This document shows positions 16,488-25,027 of a DNA stretch of 64,000 bases, one piece after another. The notes beneath the pieces were generated by a model that did not search any database, had not been told where the DNA came from, and was given only the letters and a program-made list of their open reading frames with translations. Position numbers and translations under genes: made by a program. The DNA lies in assembly GCA_036675815.1 (NCBI GenBank), contig JAKFEE010000031.1, positions 124,001 to 188,000 of the forward strand, written 5' to 3'. Origin of the DNA: JAKFEE01 sp036675815 (lineage in GTDB: Bacteria > Pseudomonadota > Alphaproteobacteria > Rhodospirillales > Magnetospirillaceae). Position 1 is the first letter of the stretch, and each line of letters begins with the position of its first letter.

Positions 16488-17803
16488 TCGAGCTCAATCC
16501 CACCGAATGGCGGGTCGTCGGCGTCGCCGAGCCGGAATCGACCCTGCGCCGCCTGATGATCATCGGCAGCGTCGTCATCGCCGTCGCCTTCGGCGGCCTC
16601 GCCGCCTGGCTGTTCCTCGCGCCGCTCAACAGCGCCGCCGTGGCCTCGGGCTGGGTGGTGGTCGGCAGCCATCGCAAGACGGTCCAGCACCTGGAAGGCG
16701 GCATCGTCAAGTCGGTGCTGGTCAAGGAGGGCGACGAGGTCGGTGCCGGTCAGGTGCTGATGGAACTCGAGGGCACGCAGGCGCAATCGGCCTTGGGCCA
16801 GGTGCAGAACCAATATTGGACGGCGCGGGCGCGCGTGGTGCGGCTCGATGCCGAGCAGGCCGGGCGGGAGAGCCTGAACTGGCCGCCGGAGCTCCAACAG
16901 GCCGATCCCAAGATCTTGCGCGCGCAGATGGACCTGTACCATGCGCGGCGCGACACATTTGCCGCTCAGCTGGGCGTCCAGCAGAAACGCATCGCCCAGA
17001 TCGATGCCGAGATCACGGCCCTGGCGGCGCAGCGCAAGGCGGCCGAACAGAACCTGGTCTACAACAACGAGGAACTGAAGGGCGTCGAGTCCCTCTACCG
17101 GCAGGGCTACGAGCGCAAGCCACGGCTGCTGCAACTGCGCCGCGACAACGCCGATCTGCAGGGCTCGATCAGTGAGCTGACGGCCAACGTCGCGCGCGCC
17201 GAACAGGAAAAGGCCGAGGCCGAGCTCGAGGTCCTCAACCTGCACAACACCCGCGCGCAGGAGATCGCGGCGGAATTGCAGGAGGCGAGAACGACGCTGA
17301 TGAATCTGGGCGATCAGTTGACCGGTGCCCGGGACGTGGTCAAGCGCACCGAGGTGCGGGCACCGCAGGCGGGCCGCGTGGTCGACCTCAAGGTGTTCAC
17401 CGTCGGCGGCGTGATCACACCGGGCATGCCGCTGATGGACATCGTTCCCGGCGACGATCCGCTGCTGATCGAGGCGCGCGTCAAGCCCGCCGACATCGAC
17501 GTCGTCCATGTCGGCCTGCCGGCCAACATCCATTTGACCGCCTACAAGCAGCGCACCACGCCGCCGGTGGCCGGCACCGTCGTCCACGTGTCGGCGGATC
17601 AACTGATCGATGAGCGGACCGGCGAGGCCTATTTCCTCGCCCGCGTGCAGCCGTCACCGGAGGAACTGGCCAAGCTGGCGGACGTGACGCTGGCGCCGGG
17701 CATGCCGGCCGAGGTGTTCATCACCACCGGCCGCCGCCGGGCCATCGATTATCTGCTCACGCCGCTGACCGACAGCATGCGCCGGGGCTTTCGCGAGCAA
17801 TGA
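16484..17803 (+). CDS. HlyD-family type I secretion periplasmic adaptor
   Basis: This 439-residue membrane-fusion protein has one N-terminal transmembrane helix (about residues 24-46), a biotinyl-lipoyl-like half with QHLEGGIVKSVLVKEGDEV (about 67-85), a long alpha-helical coiled-coil hairpin (about 95-280), the second lipoyl half (TEVRAPQAGRVVDL, about 288) and a C-terminal beta-barrel. This is the standard PrtE/HlyD design bridging the inner-membrane ABC exporter and TolC. Translational coupling to the exporter (ATGA overlap) supports a dedicated pair. Confidence 0.92.
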   Translation: MIELNPTEWRVVGVAEPESTLRRLMIIGSVVIAVAFGGLAAWLFLAPLNSAAVASGWVVVGSHRKTVQHLEGGIVKSVLVKEGDEVGAGQVLMELEGTQAQSALGQVQNQYWTARARVVRLDAEQAGRESLNWPPELQQADPKILRAQMDLYHARRDTFAAQLGVQQKRIAQIDAEITALAAQRKAAEQNLVYNNEELKGVESLYRQGYERKPRLLQLRRDNADLQGSISELTANVARAEQEKAEAELEVLNLHNTRAQEIAAELQEARTTLMNLGDQLTGARDVVKRTEVRAPQAGRVVDLKVFTVGGVITPGMPLMDIVPGDDPLLIEARVKPADIDVVHVGLPANIHLTAYKQRTTPPVAGTVVHVSADQLIDERTGEAYFLARVQPSPEELAKLADVTLAPGMPAEVFITTGRRRAIDYLLTPLTDSMRRGFREQ

Positions 17804-17853
17804 GGGACGTCTCCCGTTTCTCCCTCTCCCGCTCGCGGGAGAGGGCATAGACG

Positions 17854-19035
17854 ATGCGGGTCCTGTTTCTGCATGAGGCATGCCCGGGCCAGTACCGGCA
17901 TGTCGCGGCGGCCTTGGCCGCCGATCCCGGCAACCAGGTGGTTTTCGCCACGGCATCCGCCGAGGACTGCCCGCCGGGGGTGGCCAAGCGCCGCTACACG
18001 CCGGTGCGCGAGCCCTCGGCCGACATTCATCACTATCTGCGCTGGACCGAACGGGCGGTGCTGTCCGGGCAGGCGGCCTACCGCACCATGCGCGCACTGA
18101 AGGCCGAGGGCTTCGTGCCCGACGTGGTGTGCGCCCACGCCGGCTGGGGGCCGGCGCTCTACGTCAAGGACGTGTTCCCCGACTGCCGGCTGGTCGGCTA
18201 CTTCGAGTGGTATTACCGCAGCCGCGGCAGCGACGTCGATTACCTCGACGAATGCTCCGAGGACGACGCGCTGCGGCTGCGCACCCGCAATGCCAATCTT
18301 CTGCTCGAAATGGCCCAATGCGATGCCGCCCTGACGCCGACGGAATTCCAGCGTGCGCAGTTTCCGCCGCTGGCCGCCGATCGGTTGAGCGTGCTGCACG
18401 ACGGAATCGACACCGACTACTTTGCGCCGGCCCCCGAAACGCCATGGATCGCCGGCGCCGAGCAGGTGGTGACCTACGCCACCCGCGGCATGGAGCCCTA
18501 TCGCGGCTTTCCCCAGTTCATGCGGGCGGTGGCCGTGCTGCAGGAACGCCATCCGCGGCTGCATGTGGTGGTCGTGGGCGAGGATCGGGTGTTCTATGGG
18601 CGACCTTTGCCCGAGGGCGACGGCTGGAAGCAGCGCATGCTGGCCGAACTGCCGCATCTCGACGCCGCGCGCCTGCATTTCACCGGCCCGCTGCCCTATG
18701 ACGCCTATCGGCGCGTGTTGCGCAACTCCGACGCGCATGTCTACCTGACCGTTCCGTTCGTGCTGTCGTGGTCGCTGCTGGAAGCGATGGCGACTGGCTG
18801 CGTAGTGATCGGTGCGGACACGCCGCCGGTGCGCGAAATGATCGAAAATGGCCGGAACGGCTTGCTGGTGGACTTTCGCGATCCATTCCTGCTGGCCGCG
18901 CGCATCGAGGATGCCTTGCGCCTTGGGCCCACGGCCTCGCGCCTGCGCCAGGCGGCGCGCGCCACGATCATCGCGCGCTACGGCCTGCGCGACCTGCTGC
19001 CGCGGCACATCGCACTCCTGCACGGCGAGGCCTGA
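17854..19035 (+). CDS. Family 4 glycosyltransferase (third, divergent)
   Basis: This is a 393-residue GT-B glycosyltransferase. The N-terminus MRVLFLHEACPGQYRHVAA and VCAHAGWGPALYVKDVFP match the GT4 subgroup used in exopolysaccharide synthesis. The donor domain has the TYATRGMEPYRGFPQFMRA loop (about residue 207) and SLLEAMATGCVVIGADTPPV (about 308-327). It lacks the Cys cluster of the other two GT4 enzymes. A 50-base gap with a small CTCCCGCTCGCGGGAG palindrome (about 17825-17840) separates it from the adaptor gene, so it may belong to the same transcript. Acceptor unknown. Confidence 0.85.
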   Translation: MRVLFLHEACPGQYRHVAAALAADPGNQVVFATASAEDCPPGVAKRRYTPVREPSADIHHYLRWTERAVLSGQAAYRTMRALKAEGFVPDVVCAHAGWGPALYVKDVFPDCRLVGYFEWYYRSRGSDVDYLDECSEDDALRLRTRNANLLLEMAQCDAALTPTEFQRAQFPPLAADRLSVLHDGIDTDYFAPAPETPWIAGAEQVVTYATRGMEPYRGFPQFMRAVAVLQERHPRLHVVVVGEDRVFYGRPLPEGDGWKQRMLAELPHLDAARLHFTGPLPYDAYRRVLRNSDAHVYLTVPFVLSWSLLEAMATGCVVIGADTPPVREMIENGRNGLLVDFRDPFLLAARIEDALRLGPTASRLRQAARATIIARYGLRDLLPRHIALLHGEA

Positions 19036-19175
19036 TGATGGCGGACACACGCTTGTCACAGTTCGCCCTCAGCGCCTTGAGTAACTTCGACCGAGCGACA
19101 CAGGGCGCATGGGGGACTATTTGGTTGCGCTTCAAGATAACGGCAAGGAAGGGGAGTGGATGCAAGACCGTTTGA
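19035..19175 (+). CDS. Very small ORF, possible remnant of a truncated gene
   Basis: A 46-codon frame begins at an ATG that overlaps the upstream stop (TGATG), exactly as the genuine operon genes here do. It encodes MADTRLSQFALSALSNFDRA (from residue 2 on) and then runs into the start of the pyruvyl transferase gene, overlapping it by 16 bases. I recognise no family. It may be the surviving 5' end of a gene replaced when the AT-richer pyruvyl transferase gene arrived, or chance. Confidence 0.3.
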   Translation: MMADTRLSQFALSALSNFDRATQGAWGTIWLRFKITARKGSGCKTV

Positions 19176-20365
19176 CTGTCAAAGACGGCAGCGCCCCACG
19201 TATTCTTGTGATGATCCCCTCGGGTGAAGTCTATAGCCATGATTGCGTGCGCTGGTACAATTACGAGAATGTTCAAGATAACATAGATCACTATCACAAC
19301 ATCGGGGATGCGTTCGTATTTGATTCATCGCTTAAGCTGCTGAATTTCGCCGATATCGACGTCCTTGAAATACGCGGTGTCAATCATGAAGATATCTGCC
19401 GCTACAATGCCGAGTACGATTACTGCTTCCTGCGCGGCTCCAATTACATCCATTCATCCATGGATTGGGAAAACGCTGCCGGCGTTCTCGAAAAGCTGAA
19501 AATACCGGTACTCGCGTTCGGCATCGGCGCGCAGGCGCCGTCGAAGGGGCCGCTGGTTTTGTCGGACCAGACGAAGCGGGTGATGCGGTTGATCGCCGAC
19601 AACTGCACGTCGATGGGCGTGCGTGGCGAATATACCGCGGATGTGCTGTGGGGGCTGGGGATCAAGAACGTGCGGATCGTCGGCTGCCCGACGGTCTTCC
19701 GCCACAACCGGCCGGATTTGCGCATCGATCTGCCCGATCTCGACGCCGTCCGCCATGTCTGCTTTACCCTGCGCCGCGAGGTGTCGAGTTCCTATGCCCA
19801 GGATTTGGCGGTTTATCAGCGCGTGCAGCGTCAGACGATCCTCGATCTCGCCCGCCGTTTCTCGCTCGAGATTTCGGCCCAAGGCGAGATTGAAGAGAAA
19901 AAGATCGTGCAGGGAACCGTCGAACAGCGCGAGGCGGCGCTGGCGGCCCTGGTCGAGGGCGGCTGGCTCGCGGGCCTCGACGACCCCATGGCCGAGCTTT
20001 ATCGCTACAACCTGTTCTATTCGGACGTCGTCGGCGATTACGAGGAAATGGTGCGGCGCAAACATCTGGTGCTCGGTTATCGCCTACATGGGAATCTGAT
20101 GGCCCTCGCCAATGGCGTGCCATCCGTCTATTTCACCTACGACAGTCGCACGGCAGAATTCGTCGACACCTTTCGCATTCCCAATTTCGACGTGTTCTCG
20201 GGCAAGCCCTTCCAGCTCGATGATTATTGGGATCAGGCGCTGTTCGAGCGCTTCAATCGCGCCTACCACCATCGCTATCACGAGATGCGCACGTTCCTCG
20301 ACGAGAACGGCATCGATAACAAGATGACCGGCCCGGCGCCACAGCGCCTGCGGCTGGCCAGTTAG
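19160..20365 (+). CDS. Polysaccharide pyruvyl transferase family protein
   Basis: The 401-residue protein fits the polysaccharide pyruvyl transferase family (WcaK/CsaB type), which adds pyruvate ketals from PEP to sugars. Visible marks are LKIPVLAFGIGAQAP, GVRGEYTADVLWGLG, NVRIVGCPTVF and, near the end, LGYRLHGNLMALANGVPSVY (about 305-325). I start at ATG 19160 because GGGGAG at 19151-19156 is well placed; ATG 19109 would add 17 residues. The first 300-400 bases are clearly AT-richer than the neighbours, suggesting transfer from a different genome. Pyruvylated glycans bind SLH-domain S-layer proteins in other bacteria, an interesting parallel for a locus that exports RTX proteins. Confidence 0.8.
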   Translation: MQDRLTVKDGSAPRILVMIPSGEVYSHDCVRWYNYENVQDNIDHYHNIGDAFVFDSSLKLLNFADIDVLEIRGVNHEDICRYNAEYDYCFLRGSNYIHSSMDWENAAGVLEKLKIPVLAFGIGAQAPSKGPLVLSDQTKRVMRLIADNCTSMGVRGEYTADVLWGLGIKNVRIVGCPTVFRHNRPDLRIDLPDLDAVRHVCFTLRREVSSSYAQDLAVYQRVQRQTILDLARRFSLEISAQGEIEEKKIVQGTVEQREAALAALVEGGWLAGLDDPMAELYRYNLFYSDVVGDYEEMVRRKHLVLGYRLHGNLMALANGVPSVYFTYDSRTAEFVDTFRIPNFDVFSGKPFQLDDYWDQALFERFNRAYHHRYHEMRTFLDENGIDNKMTGPAPQRLRLAS

Positions 20366-20373
20366 GAGGCCCC

Positions 20374-21084
20374 ATGGCTGCCAATGTCGAAATACTGCAT
20401 CCGCGCGTGCCGGCGCTCGACGGCTACATCGATGCCATCGCCGATGGTCGCGTCTATGGCTGGGCCTGGGATCGCGAGCGCCCCGGCGATCGCCTCGAGG
20501 TCCAGGTAAAGCTCGGCGACGCGGTGCTGGTGAACGGCGCCGCCGATCGCCCGCGCAGCGACCTCGCCGCCAGCGGCATCGGCGACGGCGCCCATGCGTT
20601 CGAACTGAGCCTGCCCGACGGCACGGACATGGACAGCATCGGCATCGTCGTCGTGTCGCCGACCACCGGCGATTCCACGACGCTGCACGTGCGCCACGTG
20701 CCGCAACTGGACGACGTGCCCGAGGAACTGCAGCGCGTCACGGCGACGGTGCACTCGCTGTCGGTGGTGCAGAAGCAGACGGCCACGGCCATTCTCGACG
20801 TACTGAAGGAGATGCGCGATACCCGTCGCGGGCCCGGGGCATCGCAGTTGGCCGCGCTCGAGGAGGCGGTGGCGCAGATCGCGGCGGGGCAGCAGGCCCT
20901 GCAAAAGCGGTTCGAGACGGTCGAGGTCTTCCTGCTGCGATTTGACACCCTGTTGCGCCAATTCGACGAAAAGATCAGCGTCGGCGCTCAGGACGGCTCC
21001 AACGATTCGACGGCCTTGCGCCGGATCGTCGTCGGGCTGGGCGTGGTGACCCTGGCGGCGATTGCCGCCGTGTTCGTATTCTGA
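20374..21084 (+). CDS. Tail-anchored protein with GWAWD beta-domain
   Basis: The 236-residue protein has a domain at residues about 15-90 containing VYGWAWDRERPG, ADRPRSDLA and GIGDGAHAFEL. This domain is common in alphaproteobacterial glycan-related proteins and has unknown function. A helical, probably coiled-coil segment follows (about 105-200), then a single C-terminal membrane helix (about 213-234, GLGVVTLAAIAAVFVF) that ends the protein, so it should be a cytoplasmic tail-anchored protein. It sits 8 bases after the pyruvyl transferase and 5 bases before galE. A scaffold that holds glycosyltransferases at the membrane is one possibility (speculative). Confidence 0.65.
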   Translation: MAANVEILHPRVPALDGYIDAIADGRVYGWAWDRERPGDRLEVQVKLGDAVLVNGAADRPRSDLAASGIGDGAHAFELSLPDGTDMDSIGIVVVSPTTGDSTTLHVRHVPQLDDVPEELQRVTATVHSLSVVQKQTATAILDVLKEMRDTRRGPGASQLAALEEAVAQIAAGQQALQKRFETVEVFLLRFDTLLRQFDEKISVGAQDGSNDSTALRRIVVGLGVVTLAAIAAVFVF

Positions 21085-21089
21085 GGCCA

Positions 21090-22082
21090 ATGATGACCAA
21101 CAACGTGCTCGTCGCCGGCGGCGCCGGCTACATCGGCAGCCACGCCTGCAAGGCGCTGGCGGAAGCGGGTTACACCCCGGTTGCCTACGACAACCTTTCC
21201 TTCGGCCATAGTGCCGCGGTGCGGTGGGGGCCGCTGGTCGAAGGCGACATCGCCGATGTCGAGCTGGTGCGCAAGACCATCCGCGACCATCGCATCGGTG
21301 CCGTGATGCACTTCGCCGCCTTCACCTATGTCGGCGAGTCGATGACCGAACCGCAGAAATACCTGCGCAACAACGTGGTCAACGCTCTGGCGCTGTTGGA
21401 TGCCATGCGCGCCGAAGGGGTGGGCCGCATCGTCTTCTCGTCCACCTGTGCCACCTATGGCACACCGCAGGCCGTGCCCATCGCCGAGGATCATCCGCAG
21501 GAGCCGATCAATCCCTACGGCGACAGCAAGCTGATGGTCGAGAAGGCCTTGCGCTGGTACGGCGAGGCTTACGGCCTGGGCTGGATGGCGTTGCGCTATT
21601 TCAACGCTGCCGGCGCCGACCCGCTCGGGCGCATCGGCGAGGACCACCAGCCCGAGACTCATCTGATTCCGCTGGTGATCGCCGCGGCGCTCGGCCGGCG
21701 CCCGGCCATCGACGTGTTCGGGACCGACTATCCCACGCCGGACGGCACCGCCATCCGCGACTACATCCACGTCGACGACCTGGCGCAGGCGCACGTCAAG
21801 GCGCTGGCCCATCTCGAGGCGGGCGGCCCCAGCACGGCGCTCAATCTCGGCACTGGGCGCGGCTACAGCGTGCGCGAGGTCATCGCCGCGGTCGAGCGTA
21901 TCGGCGGTCGTCCCGTTCCGGTCAGGGAGGCGCCGCGGCGTGCCGGCGATCCGCCGGGCCTGGTGGCGGCGCCGGCCTTGGCCGAACGGCTGCTCGACTG
22001 GCGGGCCGGGGCCGATCTCGATCGCATCGTGGAGACGGCGTGGAATTGGCACCTCGCCACGGCCGGCCGGAAGGTGGCCTAA
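21090..22082 (+). CDS. galE: UDP-glucose 4-epimerase
   Basis: This 330-residue extended short-chain dehydrogenase has the NAD-binding GGAGYIGSHACKAL (about residues 10-24), the active-site SSTCATYG and PYGDSKLMVEK (catalytic Tyr and Lys near 142-146), and RYFNAAGADPLGRIGE. These are signatures of GalE, which interconverts UDP-glucose and UDP-galactose and thus supplies UDP-galactose for glycan synthesis. As last gene of the locus it provides donor sugar. The start could be ATG 21090 or 21093. Confidence 0.9.
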   Translation: MMTNNVLVAGGAGYIGSHACKALAEAGYTPVAYDNLSFGHSAAVRWGPLVEGDIADVELVRKTIRDHRIGAVMHFAAFTYVGESMTEPQKYLRNNVVNALALLDAMRAEGVGRIVFSSTCATYGTPQAVPIAEDHPQEPINPYGDSKLMVEKALRWYGEAYGLGWMALRYFNAAGADPLGRIGEDHQPETHLIPLVIAAALGRRPAIDVFGTDYPTPDGTAIRDYIHVDDLAQAHVKALAHLEAGGPSTALNLGTGRGYSVREVIAAVERIGGRPVPVREAPRRAGDPPGLVAAPALAERLLDWRAGADLDRIVETAWNWHLATAGRKVA

Positions 22083-22111
22083 CCCCGAATCGGCGCGGCG
22101 GGCGCGCATCG

Positions 22112-22549
22112 CTATCCCAGGCACTCGTGGCGGCCACCGGTGTCGAGGACGTCGAGGGCGTAGAGCTTGCCGCGTCGGTAATCGGGAAACAGATGCACCT
22201 CGACGGTGCAGTCGCGACGGTCGTAGTGCAGGATCTTGCCCGGGCTGGCCAATTGCTGGCGGCTGGGCACGCCCAGCCGGGCAACGACCTCGGATTCTTC
22301 TCGGCCGAGGAGGGCGGCGGCGGCGGCGGAAAGTGAGCGCGCCGGCGCCAGCCCGTGGGCTGGGACGGGGGCGCGGCGGTAGACGATGACCCGACCATCG
22401 TCAATCACGGCCGACTCCAGACCGGTCGGATTGGCGGAACGGGCGCCGCCGTCCATCATCACCAGCAACAGGAAGGCGAAGACGCTGCCGCCAAACGTGG
22501 CCGCTCCGGCGAGAAACGAGCCGAGCAGATGGGCGACGACGCGTGGCAT
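22112..22549 (-). CDS. Unknown membrane-anchored protein, shares C-terminal domain with 25028 lipoprotein
   Basis: The 145-residue protein starts MPRVVAHLLG, has one hydrophobic segment (about residues 5-30), then a domain of about 65 residues with LLGREESEVVARLG, SPGKILHY, a Cys, VEVHLFPD, LYALDV and a final HECLG. The lipoprotein at 25028 has the same succession of motifs (LLGAP, PPGKVLQF, Cys, VDVHFFPD, RALEV, CVG). I chose the ATG at 22549 because AGGAC precedes it. It lies 77 bases after the histidine kinase gene on the same strand and may be the third gene of that operon. Function unknown. Confidence 0.65.
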   Translation of the reverse strand: MPRVVAHLLGSFLAGAATFGGSVFAFLLLVMMDGGARSANPTGLESAVIDDGRVIVYRRAPVPAHGLAPARSLSAAAAALLGREESEVVARLGVPSRQQLASPGKILHYDRRDCTVEVHLFPDYRRGKLYALDVLDTGGRHECLG

Positions 22550-22626
22550 GGCTGTCCTGTCCGGTAATTCCCGGGTGAGGATGCCGCCATGAAATGCGCG
22601 CCGGCAGTGACCGAGGTCACTCGCGG

Positions 22627-24114
22627 TCAGTCGACCGCCTGCAGCGTCACCACCATGCGCAGTCCGCCCGCGCCGCGATTCTCGGCGCGCACGGTGCCGC
22701 CGACCGATTCGACGTGGCGGCGGACCACCCACAGGCCAATGCCGAAATGCTGTTCGCCGGGCGCCGCCGACGTCGGTGGCCGAATCGAGACGTAGCGTTC
22801 GAACATGGTCGACAGCACCTCGGGCGTCGCGCCAGGGCCCTCGTCTTCGATGGTCATGACCACCTCGCTGCGGAAGCGCGCCACCTTGATGCCGATGGTG
22901 CCGCGGGCCGGCGAGAAACTGATGGCATTGTCGAGCAGGTTTTCGATCACCGTTTCCATCAGTTCGTTCCCCGCCCAGACACGGCAGTGCGGCGCGATTT
23001 GCCGCACCAGACGCACACCGCGCTCGCTGGCGATGTCGTCATACGTGGTGAGCAAGGTGCCGGCGAGGCGCGACAGGTCGATCTTCTCGTGCGGAGGATT
23101 GACCAGGCTGGCATTGGCTTCGTCCATGCGCCGCGCCGCCGTGACCAGGGCGTCGAGCCGGCCCACCGAAGTCTCGATGAGTTGCAGGCTGCGCTGCGCC
23201 CGCTCGTCTTGGGTCAGCGACCGCCGCAGCGGCTCCAACGACTGGGCGATGGTGGCGATCGGCGTCTTCAGCGCATGCGCATTGTCTTCGGCGGCGCGGC
23301 GAGCCGCTTGCGCCGACGCCCGCAGGCTGGCCACCATGCGATCGAATTCCTCGGCCACTCCGGTCAGTTCGGGGATGCGGTTGTCGGCGCCGAACGAGGT
23401 GACGCTGGCGCCGCTGCCGATGCTGCGCGCCTGACGGGCGAAACGCCGGAGTCCGCGCCACAGGCCGCCGAACAGCAGGATGGTCAGCAGGGCCAGCAGG
23501 CCGTAGATGGCGGCAGCGAGCTTGATCTCGGGGGCTTGCCAGTAGGGGCGCCCCAGCAGCGATCCCACCGCGTCGGTGGTCGAATGCGAGGTGATGATGG
23601 CCCAGCAGCCGGCGGCATTGGCGAAGGGGGTGATCGACGACAGCACCTCTTCGCTTTTCGTAGCCCCCTTGTAGCGCAAATCGAGGGGGGTGGCGCCGTC
23701 GCAGGAGGTGGGGATGTGGGCGACGATTCCCGCATCCAGCAACTGGCGCTGCTCGTGCTCCAGCGCCTCGGCCGACAGCGGCGGCGACGCCGCGATCAGA
23801 TAGATCGCCGAATCATCGTTGGCCGGGCGCAGCATCAGGCGCATGTTGATGCCCTTGACGTTGATGCGCTCGACCATGCTCCGCGTTTCGACGATGGAGG
23901 GCGGCCGGTCGGTGCGTTCCAGGCCGATGCGCAGGCCTTCGGCGATCAGATGGCCTTCGGCCTGGACGGTGCGCAGCAGCGTGGCCCGTTTGGCCGCTTC
24001 GGCGTCGAGAAACTGACCCGCCAGCACCGCCGGTACCGCCGCGAACGCTACCGCCAGCACCACCATTCGCGTGCCAATCGAGCGGACGAGCACGGTCGAG
24101 AGGCCGAGGCTCAT
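22627..24114 (-). CDS. Membrane sensor histidine kinase
   Basis: This 495-residue kinase has two membrane helices (about residues 16-34 and 197-219) bracketing a periplasmic sensor domain of about 160 residues with two cysteines (138 and 170), then a linker and a dimerisation helix with the phospho-acceptor His280 in AHALKTPIATIA. The ATPase domain has the N box ENLLDNAISF (391-400), DEGPGAT (424-430) and FGIGLWVV (457-464). The AHALKTPIA form recalls the DAYALKTPL form of the ChvG/ExoS kinases (recollection). The start overlaps the regulator stop (ATGA), so the pair is co-translated. The ligand is not deducible. Confidence 0.88.
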   Translation of the reverse strand: MSLGLSTVLVRSIGTRMVVLAVAFAAVPAVLAGQFLDAEAAKRATLLRTVQAEGHLIAEGLRIGLERTDRPPSIVETRSMVERINVKGINMRLMLRPANDDSAIYLIAASPPLSAEALEHEQRQLLDAGIVAHIPTSCDGATPLDLRYKGATKSEEVLSSITPFANAAGCWAIITSHSTTDAVGSLLGRPYWQAPEIKLAAAIYGLLALLTILLFGGLWRGLRRFARQARSIGSGASVTSFGADNRIPELTGVAEEFDRMVASLRASAQAARRAAEDNAHALKTPIATIAQSLEPLRRSLTQDERAQRSLQLIETSVGRLDALVTAARRMDEANASLVNPPHEKIDLSRLAGTLLTTYDDIASERGVRLVRQIAPHCRVWAGNELMETVIENLLDNAISFSPARGTIGIKVARFRSEVVMTIEDEGPGATPEVLSTMFERYVSIRPPTSAAPGEQHFGIGLWVVRRHVESVGGTVRAENRGAGGLRMVVTLQAVD

Positions 24115-24863
24115 TGCTGGCTTTTCCAGCGATAGCCAAATCCGGCGTAGTTGCCGATCTCGTCGAAGTTGCCGTCGATGTCGCGGAATTTCTGGCGGAT
24201 GCGCTTGATGAAGGTGCGCACGTTGGCGCGGTAGCCGTCGGTGCCCGTGCCAGCGAAGAAGCCGGAGCCGTGGACGACGTCGTAAAGGGCGCGATAGGTG
24301 ACGTCCTCGCCGGCGTTGCGGACCAGGTGCAAGACCATCTTGAATTCCGTCAGGGTGAGATCGACGATGGCGCCGCGCCACAGGGCTCGGCCGGTCTTGA
24401 GTTTCAGTGTCAGGGCGCCGACGGCGATGCTTTCCGCATCGGCCTCCGAGCCTCCCGCTGCGCCGGGCTGCGTCTTGGCGCCATCGAGAATCAACTGGAT
24501 GCGCTTGAGCACGATCGCAAAGCTGCGTGACTTCTCGACGAAGTCGACGGCACCGGTGGCCAGGGCGGCCTCTTCGTAGATCTGGTCGGTCAGCGCGGTG
24601 AGGAAGATCACCGGGAGGTCGCGCCCGTCCTGCCGCATGCGCTTGAGCAGTTCGATGCCGGTCATCGCAGGCATGCGCCAGTCGAGAATGGCGACGTCGG
24701 CGCCGTGGCCGCTTGCCATGTGGGCGAGGGCGGTGGGGCCGCTGGCGAAGTCGCGCACGTCGAACCCGGCATCGGTGAGGTTGCGCGCCAACGACTCGCG
24801 GAACAAGTCGTCATCGTCGACGACCATGACTTTGAAGGGGGCAGGCGTGGTGGATGCGTTCAC
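24111..24863 (-). CDS. OmpR/PhoB-type response regulator
   Basis: The 250-residue protein has a receiver domain with acidic pocket Asp16-18, phospho-acceptor Asp61 (AILDWRMP), Thr89 and Lys111, and a winged-helix DNA-binding domain in the C-terminal 100 residues (LTLTEFKMVLHLVRN, VRTFIKRIRQKFRDID, GFGYRW). The usual Lys-Pro pair reads EKSRS here, with no proline. The start is GTG at 24863. It is the first gene of an operon with the kinase, transcribed away from the lipoprotein gene at 25028, which may be its target because the kinase side carries a protein with the same C-terminal domain. Confidence 0.88.
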   Translation of the reverse strand: MNASTTPAPFKVMVVDDDDLFRESLARNLTDAGFDVRDFASGPTALAHMASGHGADVAILDWRMPAMTGIELLKRMRQDGRDLPVIFLTALTDQIYEEAALATGAVDFVEKSRSFAIVLKRIQLILDGAKTQPGAAGGSEADAESIAVGALTLKLKTGRALWRGAIVDLTLTEFKMVLHLVRNAGEDVTYRALYDVVHGSGFFAGTGTDGYRANVRTFIKRIRQKFRDIDGNFDEIGNYAGFGYRWKSQQ

Positions 24864-25027
24864 GTTTCTCTGCTAATCATGTTCTAATCCCATACTGGGA
24901 TGCCATAAAATCGTTAACCGATGCCTTCTTGGCCAATGTCATTTCTGTTCCGGCGCGCGCCCGTTCACGATTTATTGACACAAGTTGGTCACAGCTTGCG
25001 CTCATCATCCCGAGTTAGGTATGCCTC

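Noticed and set aside
22594..24135. Plus-strand frame of 513 codons over the histidine kinase
   Set aside because: It is antisense to an intact kinase with all motifs and has no recognisable domain.
24975..24980. TTGACA as a -35 box for the 25028 lipoprotein gene
   Set aside because: No acceptable -10 hexamer lies 16-18 bases downstream, so I do not call a promoter.
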